From an uncultured Prevotellaceae bacterium (GTDB lineage Bacteria; Bacteroidota; Bacteroidia; Bacteroidales; Bacteroidaceae), in NCBI GenBank assembly GCA_947176535.1, contig CAMWQU010000022.1:1-43234 (forward strand): a DNA stretch of 43,234 nucleotides. Reading direction: 5' to 3'. A program made the position numbers and the translations under genes. The number at the start of each line of letters is the position of its first letter. The first letter of the stretch is position 1. Positions 34,266-42,662 of this stretch are shown here, piece by piece. The notes beneath the pieces are model-generated. The model ran no database searches. It saw only the letters and a list, made by a program, of their open reading frames with translations, and was not told the DNA's origin.

Positions 34266-35099
34266 ATGAAAGCGGAGAAGATTTTGTTTATCGCGCAGGA
34301 AATAAACCCCTACGTACCGGAGTCCGACCTCACTAAGATGGGTCGTGACCTCCCTATTTATGCACTCGATCAGAACCGGGAAATCCGGACATTCATGCCC
34401 AAATGGGGCAACATCAATATGCGGCGCAACCAGTTGCACGAAGTCATTCGCCTTTCCGGCATGAACATCGTTGTCGATGACACCGACCATCAGCTCATCA
34501 TCTGGGTCGCTTCCATCATGGGCACCCGTATGCAGGTCTACTTCATCGACAACGAGGACTTCTACGCCAAGCGATTGGCGGAGCTGGACAAAGAAGGCCA
34601 TGAATATTCCGATAACATCGAGCGAGCCGCCTTTTACGCCCGCAGCGTACTGGAAACCGTGAAGAAACTGCGTTGGACACCCGACGTCATCCACTGTCAG
34701 GGTTGGATTTCAGCCTTTATCCCCGTCTACCTGAAGACGGCTTACGCTGACGAACCCTGTTTCCGCGATTGCCGCGTAGTGTTCTCCCCCACTGCCAATC
34801 ACCTCACGTTGCCCACCGGTAAGGAAGACTTTGCCAACATCCTCTATTACCGCACGGCAGATGCCGACTGCGTCAAGGAATTTGCAGACCCCATCACCCC
34901 TGACGACTTCCTGAAAATAGGTATAAAGTACGCCGACGGCATCACATTCTCCCAGCCCGTCCCCTCGGACGAGGTCGTCGAATATGCCCGAAGCATCAAC
35001 AAACCCGTGTTGGAGACAACCGACGGACAACCGGACGGTTACATTGACTTCTTCGACCGGATATGGAACGAACACCACAAAGAAAACCCCGAAGACTGA
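34266..35099 (+). CDS. glycogen/starch synthase-like protein, N-terminal (GT5) domain only
   Basis: Protein of 277 residues from the ATG at 34266, which follows the promoter and opens MKAEKILFIAQEINPY; an upstream in-frame ATG at 34206 precedes the promoter. It corresponds to the N-terminal half of GT5 glycogen synthases (FMPKWGNINMRRNQLHEVIRL, YFIDNEDFY, DVIHCQGWISAFIPVYL). The C-terminal GT1 half is missing, and the ADP-glucose-binding K-x-G-G loop is degenerate (TKMGRDLP). Short proteins of this kind next to panC are frequent in Bacteroides genomes. A true synthase activity is doubtful; a regulatory or carbohydrate-binding role is possible. The DUF4270 gene follows after 7 bases. Confidence 0.85.
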   Translation: MKAEKILFIAQEINPYVPESDLTKMGRDLPIYALDQNREIRTFMPKWGNINMRRNQLHEVIRLSGMNIVVDDTDHQLIIWVASIMGTRMQVYFIDNEDFYAKRLAELDKEGHEYSDNIERAAFYARSVLETVKKLRWTPDVIHCQGWISAFIPVYLKTAYADEPCFRDCRVVFSPTANHLTLPTGKEDFANILYYRTADADCVKEFADPITPDDFLKIGIKYADGITFSQPVPSDEVVEYARSINKPVLETTDGQPDGYIDFFDRIWNEHHKENPED

Positions 35100-35106
35100 T
35101 CTGCCC

Positions 35107-36576
35107 ATGCACCTCTCCTCCAAAGCCGTTTCCACATGGCTCTTCGCCCTGCTCCTCGTCACCGCCTGCGACGACAACACCGCAGACCTTGGCATAAACG
35201 CCGAGTCAGACGAGATAAGCAATTCCATCACGACCTACGACGTTACCACGCGTTCCCACAAGATGGATGCCGTGGTGGCGAACAGCACGATAAGTTACCT
35301 CGGCAGCATTACCGACCCCGAAACCGGGAGCGACATCACGGCCGACTTCGCCGCACAGTTCTACACGTTCGAGGACTATAAGTTTCCCGCGCAGGAGTTC
35401 ATGCTTGGTGATGTTAATGGAACGGCCACACGAGGAATCATACAGTGCGACTCCTGCGAAGTGCGCCTCTACTTCGACGACTTCTATGGAGACGACAACA
35501 ACCCCATGAAACTGGAAGTCTACGAACTGCGTAACGACAAGTTCCTGGAGGAGACCGAAACCTACTACACGGATATCGACCTCACCCAGTTCCTTCCCGA
35601 GGACGCCAAGCCCATCGCTTCCCGCGTATTCACTCCCAAGGACTACAACGTAGACGATACCAACCTGTCCGGCACGAAGTACAATTCCAACCTACGCGTT
35701 ATGTTACCTCAAAGTCTGGGACAGCGCATTATGGAAAAATACTATCAGAATCCCGAAAACTTCTCGGACTCTTACCACTTTATCCGCAACGTCTTCCCCG
35801 GTCTCTATTTCAAGATAACCGGCGGACAGGGCACCATGCTCGCGGTCTACGTCGGCACGCTCAATCTGTTTTACCGCTACGCTGACGAGAACGATACCAG
35901 TTCAAAAATCAACAACGGACTGACCCGCTTGGCCGCAACTCCGGAAGTGATACAGAGTACGCATTTCACGAACGAGAACGTAGAAAAACTGGTAGAAGAT
36001 GCCACATGCACTTACCTCAAGACTCCCGCAGGCATCTGTACGGAAATGACGCTGCCCATCGACGAAATTTTCGCCGGACAGCATGCTAACGACAGCATTT
36101 CTCTGGCCACCATCACCCTCACCCGCTACAACAAGCCGCAGGACAAGTACCAGCTCGGTACGCCCGGAACGTTGCTCATGGTGCGGAAACAGGACATGCA
36201 GACGTTCTTCACCGAGCATCGTGTGTCAGACAACCGCACTTGCTACACCACCACCTTTGCCTCTAACTACAACACTTATACCTTTGCCAACATCTGCCGC
36301 CTTATCTCCTACTGCAAGCACGAGAAGGACGACGCTCTGAAGCGCACCAATGAGGAACGTCGGCAAGAGGGACTTGAGGAAATGACAGAGGCCGAATGGA
36401 TGGCGGAGCATCCCGATTGGAACCGCGTGGTGCTTATTCCCGTCATCACCAGCACCAACACCAGTGGCGCACAAGTCAGCGTCACCCACGACCTCAGCCT
36501 CAACAGCATACGCCTTGTGGGCGGAGACACGAAAATCAAGATGCAGGTAGTTTACAGCAAATTCTATCAGGAGTAA
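35107..36576 (+). CDS. DUF4270 family lipoprotein
   Basis: Exported lipoprotein of 489 residues. The ATG at 35107 is chosen because it gives a lipoprotein signal with lipobox LVTAC (Cys21); the longer frame overlaps the upstream gene. The body is beta-rich with repeated Y-x-x-D-F patterns (TADFAAQFYTFEDY, LRLYFDDFYGD-like) and ends in an Ig-like strand pair (HDLSLNSIRLVGG), typical of DUF4270 proteins of the Bacteroidetes cell surface. Function is unknown. It lies 7 bases after the glycogen-synthase-like gene, and a strong terminator follows. Confidence 0.88.
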   Translation: MHLSSKAVSTWLFALLLVTACDDNTADLGINAESDEISNSITTYDVTTRSHKMDAVVANSTISYLGSITDPETGSDITADFAAQFYTFEDYKFPAQEFMLGDVNGTATRGIIQCDSCEVRLYFDDFYGDDNNPMKLEVYELRNDKFLEETETYYTDIDLTQFLPEDAKPIASRVFTPKDYNVDDTNLSGTKYNSNLRVMLPQSLGQRIMEKYYQNPENFSDSYHFIRNVFPGLYFKITGGQGTMLAVYVGTLNLFYRYADENDTSSKINNGLTRLAATPEVIQSTHFTNENVEKLVEDATCTYLKTPAGICTEMTLPIDEIFAGQHANDSISLATITLTRYNKPQDKYQLGTPGTLLMVRKQDMQTFFTEHRVSDNRTCYTTTFASNYNTYTFANICRLISYCKHEKDDALKRTNEERRQEGLEEMTEAEWMAEHPDWNRVVLIPVITSTNTSGAQVSVTHDLSLNSIRLVGGDTKIKMQVVYSKFYQE

Positions 36577-36610
36577 CACCTACATTCTGTTATAACTTCA
36601 TTACAGCATA

Positions 36611-36645
36611 GCGGCATCGGGTCTAACCCGGTGCCGCTTTTTTTA
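36611..36645 (+). terminator. rho-independent terminator of the DUF4270 operon
   Basis: Stem GCGGCATCGGGT (36611-36622), three-base loop, ACCCGGTGCCGC (36626-36637; one G-U pair), then eight T. It lies 34 bases after the stop codon. Confidence 0.93.
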
Positions 36646-36710
36646 TTTCCTTTCGTCCGTTTCGCCTTTATGCGATACCGTCTTTCCCCCGTGTCCTTAG
36701 CACGACGGGA

Positions 36711-36776
36711 TTATTCAAAGGCGACCGAATAATTAACCGGAGGCGACCGAACAATTATTCGGTCGCCTCTGAATAA
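36711..36776. repeat. 66-bp palindromic element, copy 3
   Basis: Same length as copies 1 and 2. End units TTATTCAAAGGCGACCG (36711-36727) and CGGTCGCCTCTGAATAA (36760-36776) are inverted; the stem extends to 24 bp with one mismatch. The centre differs: AACCGGAGGCGACCGAAC (36735-36752), which contains a third AGGCGACCG in the direct orientation. It lies between convergent genes (DUF4270 and PAP2), 66 bases after a separate full terminator. Confidence 0.93.
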
Positions 36777-36830
36777 ACAAATCGTCGAATGGTCTTGGGT
36801 AAAGATGTATCAGGAAAAAATACAATTTCG

Positions 36831-37523
36831 CTATAAGGCCAAAGGAATGGCAAGGAGAAGCACGACGAGGTAGGTAAACAGAAGTGTGAATACCAACAGA
36901 TGCACGTCAGCATAAAGGAAACCGGAAGGAGTGTAAGCCGTGGAATAGAACTGACGTTCACCTGCCATGCGGCGATTGATGGAGTTATAAGCAAGATAGA
37001 CAAGTAGCCCCACTATCAAACCGAGAATGGCCCCGCAAAGGATGTCGCCGGGAAAATGAACACCCAAATAGACACGGGAATAAGAAGACACGCAGGCCCA
37101 AAGTAAGAGGAAGAAAGAAAGCAGGCGACTGCGCAAGACGAGGGAAAGGAAAGCGAAGAGGGCAAACGTGTTGGCGGCATGACTGCTAACAAAGCCGTAA
37201 CGTCCGCCAGTGTAGCTCCATACGGTATCGAGTGTGTGGAGAAAAGTAGCATCATGCGTAGGACGCCAACGCATGACAAGCGGTTTGATTAGTCCGCTGG
37301 AGAGACGGTCGGCCAAAGCCACGGTAAGCAACATCGCCGTAACGATGAGTGCGAAGCGACGCAAGTCACTATTTCGGGCAATGACGTAAACGAGAATCAG
37401 CAAAAGCGGAATCCATGTCGTCGTTTTGGTAATGAGCCACATCACAGCGTCCCAATACACCGAATCGCAACCGTTGAGGGCGACAAACAAACTGTTATCT
37501 ATGTCTTTCAGTCGTTCAAGCAT
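36831..37523 (-). CDS. PAP2 superfamily membrane phosphatase
   Basis: Integral membrane phosphatase of 230 residues with all catalytic motifs of the PAP2 family: K-x6-R-P (KPLVMRWRP), S-S-H (VSSHAANT) and SR-x5-H-x3-D (SRVYLGVHFPGD). Five to six TM helices are visible, for example at residues about 28-48, 53-75, 135-150, 160-180 and 205-228. Such enzymes dephosphorylate undecaprenyl pyrophosphate or lipid phosphates, or lipid A; which one applies here is unknown. It follows batE on the same strand after 27 bases. Confidence 0.93.
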   Translation of the reverse strand: MLERLKDIDNSLFVALNGCDSVYWDAVMWLITKTTTWIPLLLILVYVIARNSDLRRFALIVTAMLLTVALADRLSSGLIKPLVMRWRPTHDATFLHTLDTVWSYTGGRYGFVSSHAANTFALFAFLSLVLRSRLLSFFLLLWACVSSYSRVYLGVHFPGDILCGAILGLIVGLLVYLAYNSINRRMAGERQFYSTAYTPSGFLYADVHLLVFTLLFTYLVVLLLAIPLAL

Positions 37524-37550
37524 GGTTTCCGCAATTCTCCAGCCCGGAGG

Positions 37551-38315
37551 CTAAATTATCTCTATCTGCCGTTTCTCAATCCATCCTTGCTTGCCGTCGG
37601 CCAGTTCAACCTCGGCCCAGTCGCTGAGCGAGTTATCGCGAATGACCACCCGTGTACCTTCGTGCAACACAAAAAGGTCGCTGCCGGAAGCCGAGGGAGT
37701 GCTCTTGACGGCGGCCGAGGAAGCCATGACAATGGCTCCGTCGCGCTGCGACAGCCGGAGGCTCTGCGACCACGCGCAGAGGTTGCCCACAAGCGTCATC
37801 AGCAGAAAGACAACCGCCAACGTAAAACCGGCTTTCCGCAATCCCATCCGCCGGGCATAGATGTAAAGGGCCAGACTGGCGAGCGAAAGGAGGAAGAGAG
37901 CGATGGACAGCCGCGCCCAACTATCGGCACTCATCCAGTTTATCATGGAGCGGTACCACGTGACGAAGAAAAACTCGTGACGGGGAATGACACGGTCGAT
38001 TGTCTTCGAGCGCGCCATATCGAGGTTGAAACGAATGTCCTCATCGCCGGGGCTCAGAATGGAGGCCCGCTCATACCAAAGAACAGCCCGCGCCATATCA
38101 TCGAGGCGGTAATAACAGTTTCCCAGATTGTAGCACACCGCCGCACTCTCCCCCATACGGGCAATGCGCAGGTAATATTTGGCAGCTTTCTCGAAGTTCT
38201 CCTGAGCATACGCACTGTCGGCTACGGTTTTCAGACTGTCGGAGACCGCCGAATCGGCCATGACCAAACGGCTGTTGATGCTGAAAATAAGAAATAGAAA
38301 TATCAGTCGTTTCAT
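37551..38315 (-). CDS. batE: BatE-like TPR and SH3 domain protein
   Basis: Protein of 254 residues from the ATG at 38315, which opens the signal peptide MKRLIFLFLIFSINSRLVMA and lies 4 bases after the batD stop. TPR repeats cover residues about 30-100 (FEKAAKYYLRIARMGESAAV, then YNLGNCYYRLDDMARAVLWY). Two TM helices lie around 132-150 and 160-180, and a C-terminal bacterial SH3 domain (TRVVIRDNSLSDWAEVELAD) ends the protein. This is the architecture of BatE of the Bacteroides aerotolerance (Bat) cluster. Role: envelope-associated partner of BatD, mechanism unknown. Confidence 0.88.
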   Translation of the reverse strand: MKRLIFLFLIFSINSRLVMADSAVSDSLKTVADSAYAQENFEKAAKYYLRIARMGESAAVCYNLGNCYYRLDDMARAVLWYERASILSPGDEDIRFNLDMARSKTIDRVIPRHEFFFVTWYRSMINWMSADSWARLSIALFLLSLASLALYIYARRMGLRKAGFTLAVVFLLMTLVGNLCAWSQSLRLSQRDGAIVMASSAAVKSTPSASGSDLFVLHEGTRVVIRDNSLSDWAEVELADGKQGWIEKRQIEII

Positions 38316-38319
38316 AGTT

Positions 38320-40146
38320 TTATCCGTTTTCAATCAGATTGATAACCTCGGTTGCATCGGCATAGAGACGATCCATCGTAGCCGAAGGGTCACCGGGAGC
38401 ATACTGGGCAAACTCGCAATCGCCGAGTACCTGCAGGAAGCGGCGATTGCTCTCCTCGCTCACTCCGCGCTCTGCCAGACGTTCACCGACATTGTCTTTC
38501 GAAAGTTCGGCAACAGGCAGATTCAGTTTATCGCCCACATATCCCCAAAGTGCCCGCGTAACTTCCTCGTAGAACGCCCGCGCATTCCCCTGTTTCAGCA
38601 GTTTTGCGGCACTCTTCAGGCGCTTCGAAGCCGCCTTTCCGGCCTTCTTACCGCGACGGCGGGCAATGTCCGCATTAGCCTTTGCCTGACGCTCGAAAAT
38701 GGCAATCAGCAGGAGGAAGAGCGCGAAGGGGCCGACATAGGAGAGCCAATAAGCGGGTGCGCCGAAGAACGTAGCTCCGGCTGGCTTCACGTTGGCCGGC
38801 GACGTCTTGATGTAACGTATATCGCTGTTCAGCACCGTCAAGTCTTCCTGATTCACGGAACGCCCGACACGGTGCCCCGCCGTCTTGGCCACCGCCACAT
38901 GGAAAGAGTCGGTGCGTAGCATCCGGTACGACTTCGACTGCGTGTCGAAATAGCAGAACTCGACGGACGGAATGCTGTACTTCCCTCCGTGGCGCGGCAC
39001 GGCCGTGTAATCGTAAACGACGTTTCCCGAAGCTCCGTTGGCCCCGATTCGTGTCTTATCGTTCGTCTTCGGGTCATACGACTCGAAGTCTTTCGGCCAC
39101 TGCACGGCCGGTGCCTTCATCAGTTTCATGTTTCCCACGCCGTTCACCGTCAGCCGCAGCGACACGGCATCGTTGGCATCCACCTGTTCGGGCGTGAGTG
39201 CACCGCTGATGTTGAACTGCGTCCCGACGGCTCCCGAGAAGTTGGCCGGACGCGAAGGCAAAGGCTCCACCTGAAGTTCGATGGCCGGAGCCACCACGGT
39301 TTTAGGAATGCGTGTCTGCAAGGCCCCGCCGCCGAAGAAGGCGTCAAAGGGGTCTACATTTGGATTCTGAACGATGGCCTCAAACTCGAACTTTCGGCTC
39401 GGAATCGTAACCTTGCCGGTCTTCTGCGGAAAGAGGACATGCTGGCTCAGCACTGTAGTCTGATAATTCCGGCCATTCACCCGCTCCACTTTCAGTTCCT
39501 TCTGCATCGGTAGTTCTATCTCCTGCGTGTGGAAACCGTCCAGTTCCAGCGACTCCGGGTTATAGTTGGAACTGATGTTCACCCGTGTGTACAGTTTATA
39601 CGTGAGAACGACGGCTTCCTGCTCATAAACCTGCCGTTTGCTCACGGAGGCCCCGACATACAAGTCACTGGCCGAAACGGTCGCCCCCCCGGCAGCATTG
39701 TCCCGCGTCCGCGCACCGGAATGCCCCGACGAGCCTCTGCCCGAAGCGGCATCTTCCTCGGCATCCCCTTCCAGAATCTGAATGCTTACCTGATTGCTCT
39801 TGTACGTCTGCCCGTCGCTCTTTATCGTAGCCACGGGCAACTTGTAGGTACCGGGCTTCCGGGCCTGCAACGTGTAGGTGAACATCACCTGACTGCTGTT
39901 GCTCACCTTTCCGTTCACAATCGAGACATTCCGCTGCGTGGAAGTGCTCGGCCCGTACAAAAGCTCAAAGCCGGGGAAATCGCCCACCTGTATGTCATCG
40001 ACGTCTGTCGTATTCACGATGTAGCTCACACGGACGTTTCGTCCTTCCTCCACCTGTGAGGGGGCCTGAACGGTCACGCGCACCTGAGCGAAGAGTGCGG
40101 CGAGCGACGTGTGAAAGATAATGAATAATAGTAATATGTGTTTCAT
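38320..40146 (-). CDS. batD: BatD family aerotolerance protein
   Basis: Exported membrane protein of 608 residues. It has a signal peptide (MKHILLLFIIFHTSLAALFAQ) and several Ig-like beta domains, with the family opening VTVQAPSQVEEGRNVRVSYI and the Q-T-V-L-S-Q-H-V-L-F-P motif near residue 220. One TM helix lies near 466-482 (YVGPFALFLLLIAIF), followed by a basic helical cytoplasmic tail (ARRRGKKAGKAASKRLKSAA). BatD belongs to the MoxR/VWA-linked Bat system first tied to oxygen tolerance in Bacteroides fragilis. Here it has its own promoter and only batE and PAP2 follow; the MoxR, DUF58 and BatA-C genes are not in the window. Confidence 0.93.
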   Translation of the reverse strand: MKHILLLFIIFHTSLAALFAQVRVTVQAPSQVEEGRNVRVSYIVNTTDVDDIQVGDFPGFELLYGPSTSTQRNVSIVNGKVSNSSQVMFTYTLQARKPGTYKLPVATIKSDGQTYKSNQVSIQILEGDAEEDAASGRGSSGHSGARTRDNAAGGATVSASDLYVGASVSKRQVYEQEAVVLTYKLYTRVNISSNYNPESLELDGFHTQEIELPMQKELKVERVNGRNYQTTVLSQHVLFPQKTGKVTIPSRKFEFEAIVQNPNVDPFDAFFGGGALQTRIPKTVVAPAIELQVEPLPSRPANFSGAVGTQFNISGALTPEQVDANDAVSLRLTVNGVGNMKLMKAPAVQWPKDFESYDPKTNDKTRIGANGASGNVVYDYTAVPRHGGKYSIPSVEFCYFDTQSKSYRMLRTDSFHVAVAKTAGHRVGRSVNQEDLTVLNSDIRYIKTSPANVKPAGATFFGAPAYWLSYVGPFALFLLLIAIFERQAKANADIARRRGKKAGKAASKRLKSAAKLLKQGNARAFYEEVTRALWGYVGDKLNLPVAELSKDNVGERLAERGVSEESNRRFLQVLGDCEFAQYAPGDPSATMDRLYADATEVINLIENG

Positions 40147-40324
40147 GTTGTCTTATTCCACAATAGCGGATGCAAAGATACAAATAAATTGAGAATTGCG
40201 GACGGACTGTCAGCAATTATTTCATTGCTTTTAGCAATAAATAACACTACGGCCCGGCTTCGGAATCGGCGAAGCACGGACGGGAGCCGCCTCCCGGCGG
40301 GGACGGGCTAGACGAAATAGAGGG
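40147..40324. other. hairpin-rich gap between nspC end and batD start
   Basis: No gene. Three adjacent inverted repeats are seen: ATTGCT/AGCAAT (40224-40238), GCTTCG/CGAAGC (40257-40275) and CGGGAG/CTCCCG (40281-40296), in a GC-rich stretch. None has a following T-run, yet together they lie just after the minus-strand nspC stop and may end or stabilise that transcript. The batD promoter is at the left end. Confidence 0.55.
40173..40180 (-). promoter_or_regulatory. -7 box for batD-batE-PAP2
   Basis: On the minus strand TATCTTTG followed by CA, an exact TAnnTTTG match, 26 bases before the batD start codon. Confidence 0.65.
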
Positions 40325-41512
40325 TCAGCACATGCGGTCGCGGTAGTCCTCATAGGCATACCGCCGCAGCAGTTCCTGCGTACCGTCCTCGCGAAGGAGA
40401 ACAATGGAGGGATGAGGAATGCCGTTGAACATGTTGGTTTTCACGGTCGTGTAGTGTATCATGTCCTCGAAAACAAGCCGCTCGCCAATCTGCAACTCAT
40501 GGTCGAACCGCCAGAATCCCATGAAGTCGCCGCTCAGACAACTGTTGCCTCCCAGTCGGTAGGTAAACGGAGGCAGGGAATCCGGCAGCATAGCCTCGTC
40601 CAGGGTCTCCGCACCACTCACCACAGGGTGGTAAGGCATTTCCAGACAGTCGGGCATGTGACAGGTGAACGAGACGTCGAGCAGGGCCGTGCGTATGCCG
40701 TGGTTCTCCACAATGTCCGTGACGGAGGCCACCAGCACACCGGTCTGCCATGCAAAAGCGGAGCCGGGCTCCAGTATGACGCGCAGGTTGGGATAGCGGC
40801 TGCGGAGGTTCCGAATCAGCGAGATGAGCAGAGGTACGTTGTAGTCCTTGCGGGTCATCAGATGCCCGCCGCCCAGATTCAGCCATTTCAGGCGCGGCAA
40901 CCACAGGCCGAACTTCTCCTCCAAATGTTGCAGACTGCGCTGCAGGGCCTCGGCCGAACTCTCGCAATGGTTGTGACAATGGAAGCCCTCCACCGGACAC
41001 GCCGCCCCTTCATCGAAGAGCGACTGGCCCGCTTCACCCGCCAACTGCTCCGCCAGCACCCCGAAACGGGAGCCGGGGGCACAGGGATTGTACAGTTCGG
41101 TCTCTATCTCGCTGTATTCCGGATTGACACGCAGTCCGCAAGAGACGCGTTTTTCCGGATGCTCACGGTTATACTGTTCCACCAGAGGAGCGAAGCGGCG
41201 GTACTGGCTGAGACTGTTAAACGTGATGTGACTGCTGCATCGGAGCAGCGTCGGGAAATCCCGCTCGGTGTAGGCCGGCGAATACGTGTGTGCCGGACTG
41301 CCGAATTCCTCCAAAGCCAACCGGGCCTCATAGGGACTGCTGGCCGTGGTATGCGCTATGTACTCGCGGAAAATAGGGAACGTGCGCCAGAGGGCAAACG
41401 CCTTGAACGCCAGTATCACCTCCGCTCCACTCTCTTCCGCCACGCGACGAATCAAAGAAAGATTGCGGCGGAACAATCTTTCTTCAACCTGATAATATGG
41501 AGTTTCCATCAT
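40325..41512 (-). CDS. nspC: carboxynorspermidine decarboxylase
   Basis: PLP-dependent decarboxylase of the alternative polyamine pathway, converting carboxy(nor)spermidine to (nor)spermidine; in Bacteroides-like bacteria it makes spermidine. The alanine-racemase-like fold shows the PLP lysine in LAFKAF (Lys37), HTTASSPYEARLA, NPCAPGSRFG, FHCHNHCESS (with an active-site Cys-His region), LNLGGGHLMTRKDY, EPGSAFAW and the late LGGNSCLSGDF. The length of 395 residues is typical. The start may be Met1 or Met2. The partner dehydrogenase is not in the window. It is 19 bases downstream of the PCMD gene on the same strand. Confidence 0.95.
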   Translation of the reverse strand: MMETPYYQVEERLFRRNLSLIRRVAEESGAEVILAFKAFALWRTFPIFREYIAHTTASSPYEARLALEEFGSPAHTYSPAYTERDFPTLLRCSSHITFNSLSQYRRFAPLVEQYNREHPEKRVSCGLRVNPEYSEIETELYNPCAPGSRFGVLAEQLAGEAGQSLFDEGAACPVEGFHCHNHCESSAEALQRSLQHLEEKFGLWLPRLKWLNLGGGHLMTRKDYNVPLLISLIRNLRSRYPNLRVILEPGSAFAWQTGVLVASVTDIVENHGIRTALLDVSFTCHMPDCLEMPYHPVVSGAETLDEAMLPDSLPPFTYRLGGNSCLSGDFMGFWRFDHELQIGERLVFEDMIHYTTVKTNMFNGIPHPSIVLLREDGTQELLRRYAYEDYRDRMC

Positions 41513-41531
41513 TCTCGGTAAACGGACTATA

Positions 41532-42482
41532 TCAATATACCAGTTTTACATTATCCACCCACAACGTATTGCCGGGACTGCCGATGTAGGCACCTCCGCA
41601 ACTGGAGTCGAACTTCACGATGATGTGTGTCGGGGTCTCGTTGGCATCGGCCCAGCCTTCCTCGATGATTCTCACCTGCTCGCCCCGGCTGTTGGTGGCA
41701 TAGAATGCGGCTTCGCCACGTATCAGTCCCATGTAGGAGCGGAAGAAAGGTTCGCCGGTGATGTCGCCGTAGTGAATCGTGAAGGACTTACCCTCCTGCC
41801 ACTGGGGCACCGAAGCGGAAAAGCGGTGCATCATCGTGCCCACGCGCCATGCGTGGATGTTTCCCTCGCTGTCTTCCCAACGCTTCTGCAACAGGCAGAT
41901 GGCGTCACACTCGTCCCGTCCGGGCATCACCTTCTTGCGGCTGAAGCCCGTCATACGCACCTTGGCCGAATCGGAAATGTGGACTTTATAATCGAATTTC
42001 AGGGCACGCGGACGACGCTTGAAAGGAACGCCCACGTTCAGGTAGCGCATGGGGTTGCTACTGCTGGTGATTGGCTCCACCATCGAACCGAGGAACAGCG
42101 AACCGGCAGCCAGCACATGGATATTCACCAGACCGAGCACCTTCACACCCTCCACGTGAGTGCGGAGTTTCACACACGAACCGTCGTTGTGCGCATCCTT
42201 GTAGACGCTGCTGTTGGTCTTCGATATACCGCTCACGTGGGCATAGATGTTGCTCGTAGCCCAGGGGGAACCGCCCATGTTGGTGTAGGCATTGGCCGTG
42301 TACTTCATGTTGGGGCCTACCTCCACTAGGTGTTTCGTATTGCCGCCGATGATGCCGCTTTCCTTGATGGTACGTGTCACCCATGTCTCGAAGTCGCCGT
42401 ACTTTATCAGCTCTTCCTGAGCCTGCGCAACGCCAATCGTCGCCGTCAGGAGGGCAATGGTCAGAAATCGTCTTGTAGTCAT
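41532..42482 (-). CDS. PCMD (putative carbohydrate metabolism domain) exported protein
   Basis: Protein of 316 residues with a Sec signal peptide (MTTRRFLTIALLTATIGVAQA). It belongs to the PCMD family (PF13201), beta-sandwich proteins of Bacteroidetes thought to bind or act on carbohydrates. Family features are LIKYGDFETWVTR near the start, SNIYAHV, the RALKFDYKVHISDSAKV strand pair, and the C-terminal FDSSCGGAYIGSPGNTLWVDNVKL with Cys in the usual position. A minus-strand -7 box TAATTTTG lies at 42513-42520. nspC follows after 19 bases, probably in the same transcript although no functional link is evident. Confidence 0.88.
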   Translation of the reverse strand: MTTRRFLTIALLTATIGVAQAQEELIKYGDFETWVTRTIKESGIIGGNTKHLVEVGPNMKYTANAYTNMGGSPWATSNIYAHVSGISKTNSSVYKDAHNDGSCVKLRTHVEGVKVLGLVNIHVLAAGSLFLGSMVEPITSSSNPMRYLNVGVPFKRRPRALKFDYKVHISDSAKVRMTGFSRKKVMPGRDECDAICLLQKRWEDSEGNIHAWRVGTMMHRFSASVPQWQEGKSFTIHYGDITGEPFFRSYMGLIRGEAAFYATNSRGEQVRIIEEGWADANETPTHIIVKFDSSCGGAYIGSPGNTLWVDNVKLVY

Positions 42483-42512
42483 ATTCGCATCGTTTTAGGA
42501 ATAAACATGCGA

Positions 42513-42520
42513 CAAAATTA
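42513..42520 (-). promoter_or_regulatory. -7 box for the PCMD-nspC unit
   Basis: On the minus strand TAATTTTG, an exact TAnnTTTG match, 31 bases before the PCMD start codon. Confidence 0.6.
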
Positions 42521-42615
42521 CGAATAATCTGCGAAAAGCACGCAAACAAAACGGAAAAACTTTCATCCCCAAGCGGCACGGCGGGCAGCGAAGCGGACAG
42601 AAATCCGCACATACA

Positions 42616-42662
42616 TAAAAAAACGAACCGGAGGCTACGTCTCGTAGGTACGCATCCTCCGG
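42616..42662 (-). terminator. rho-independent terminator of the destroyed minus-strand gene
   Basis: On the minus strand, CCGGAGG and CCTCCGG pair (arms 42656-42662 and 42628-42634), with an inner hairpin CTACG-AGA-CGTAG, followed by a run of seven T. It lies 68 bases past the stop of the remnant tail at 42730 and before the promoter of the PCMD gene. Confidence 0.8.

Noticed and set aside
14261-36776. CRISPR array or tandem repeat as explanation of the repeated 17-nt unit
   Set aside because: The units occur only three per element, in inverted order, in three sites more than 10 kb apart; there are no regularly spaced direct repeats.
40412-41521. Plus-strand open frame of 369 codons
   Set aside because: It is a mirror of nspC, which has the full set of PLP-decarboxylase motifs.
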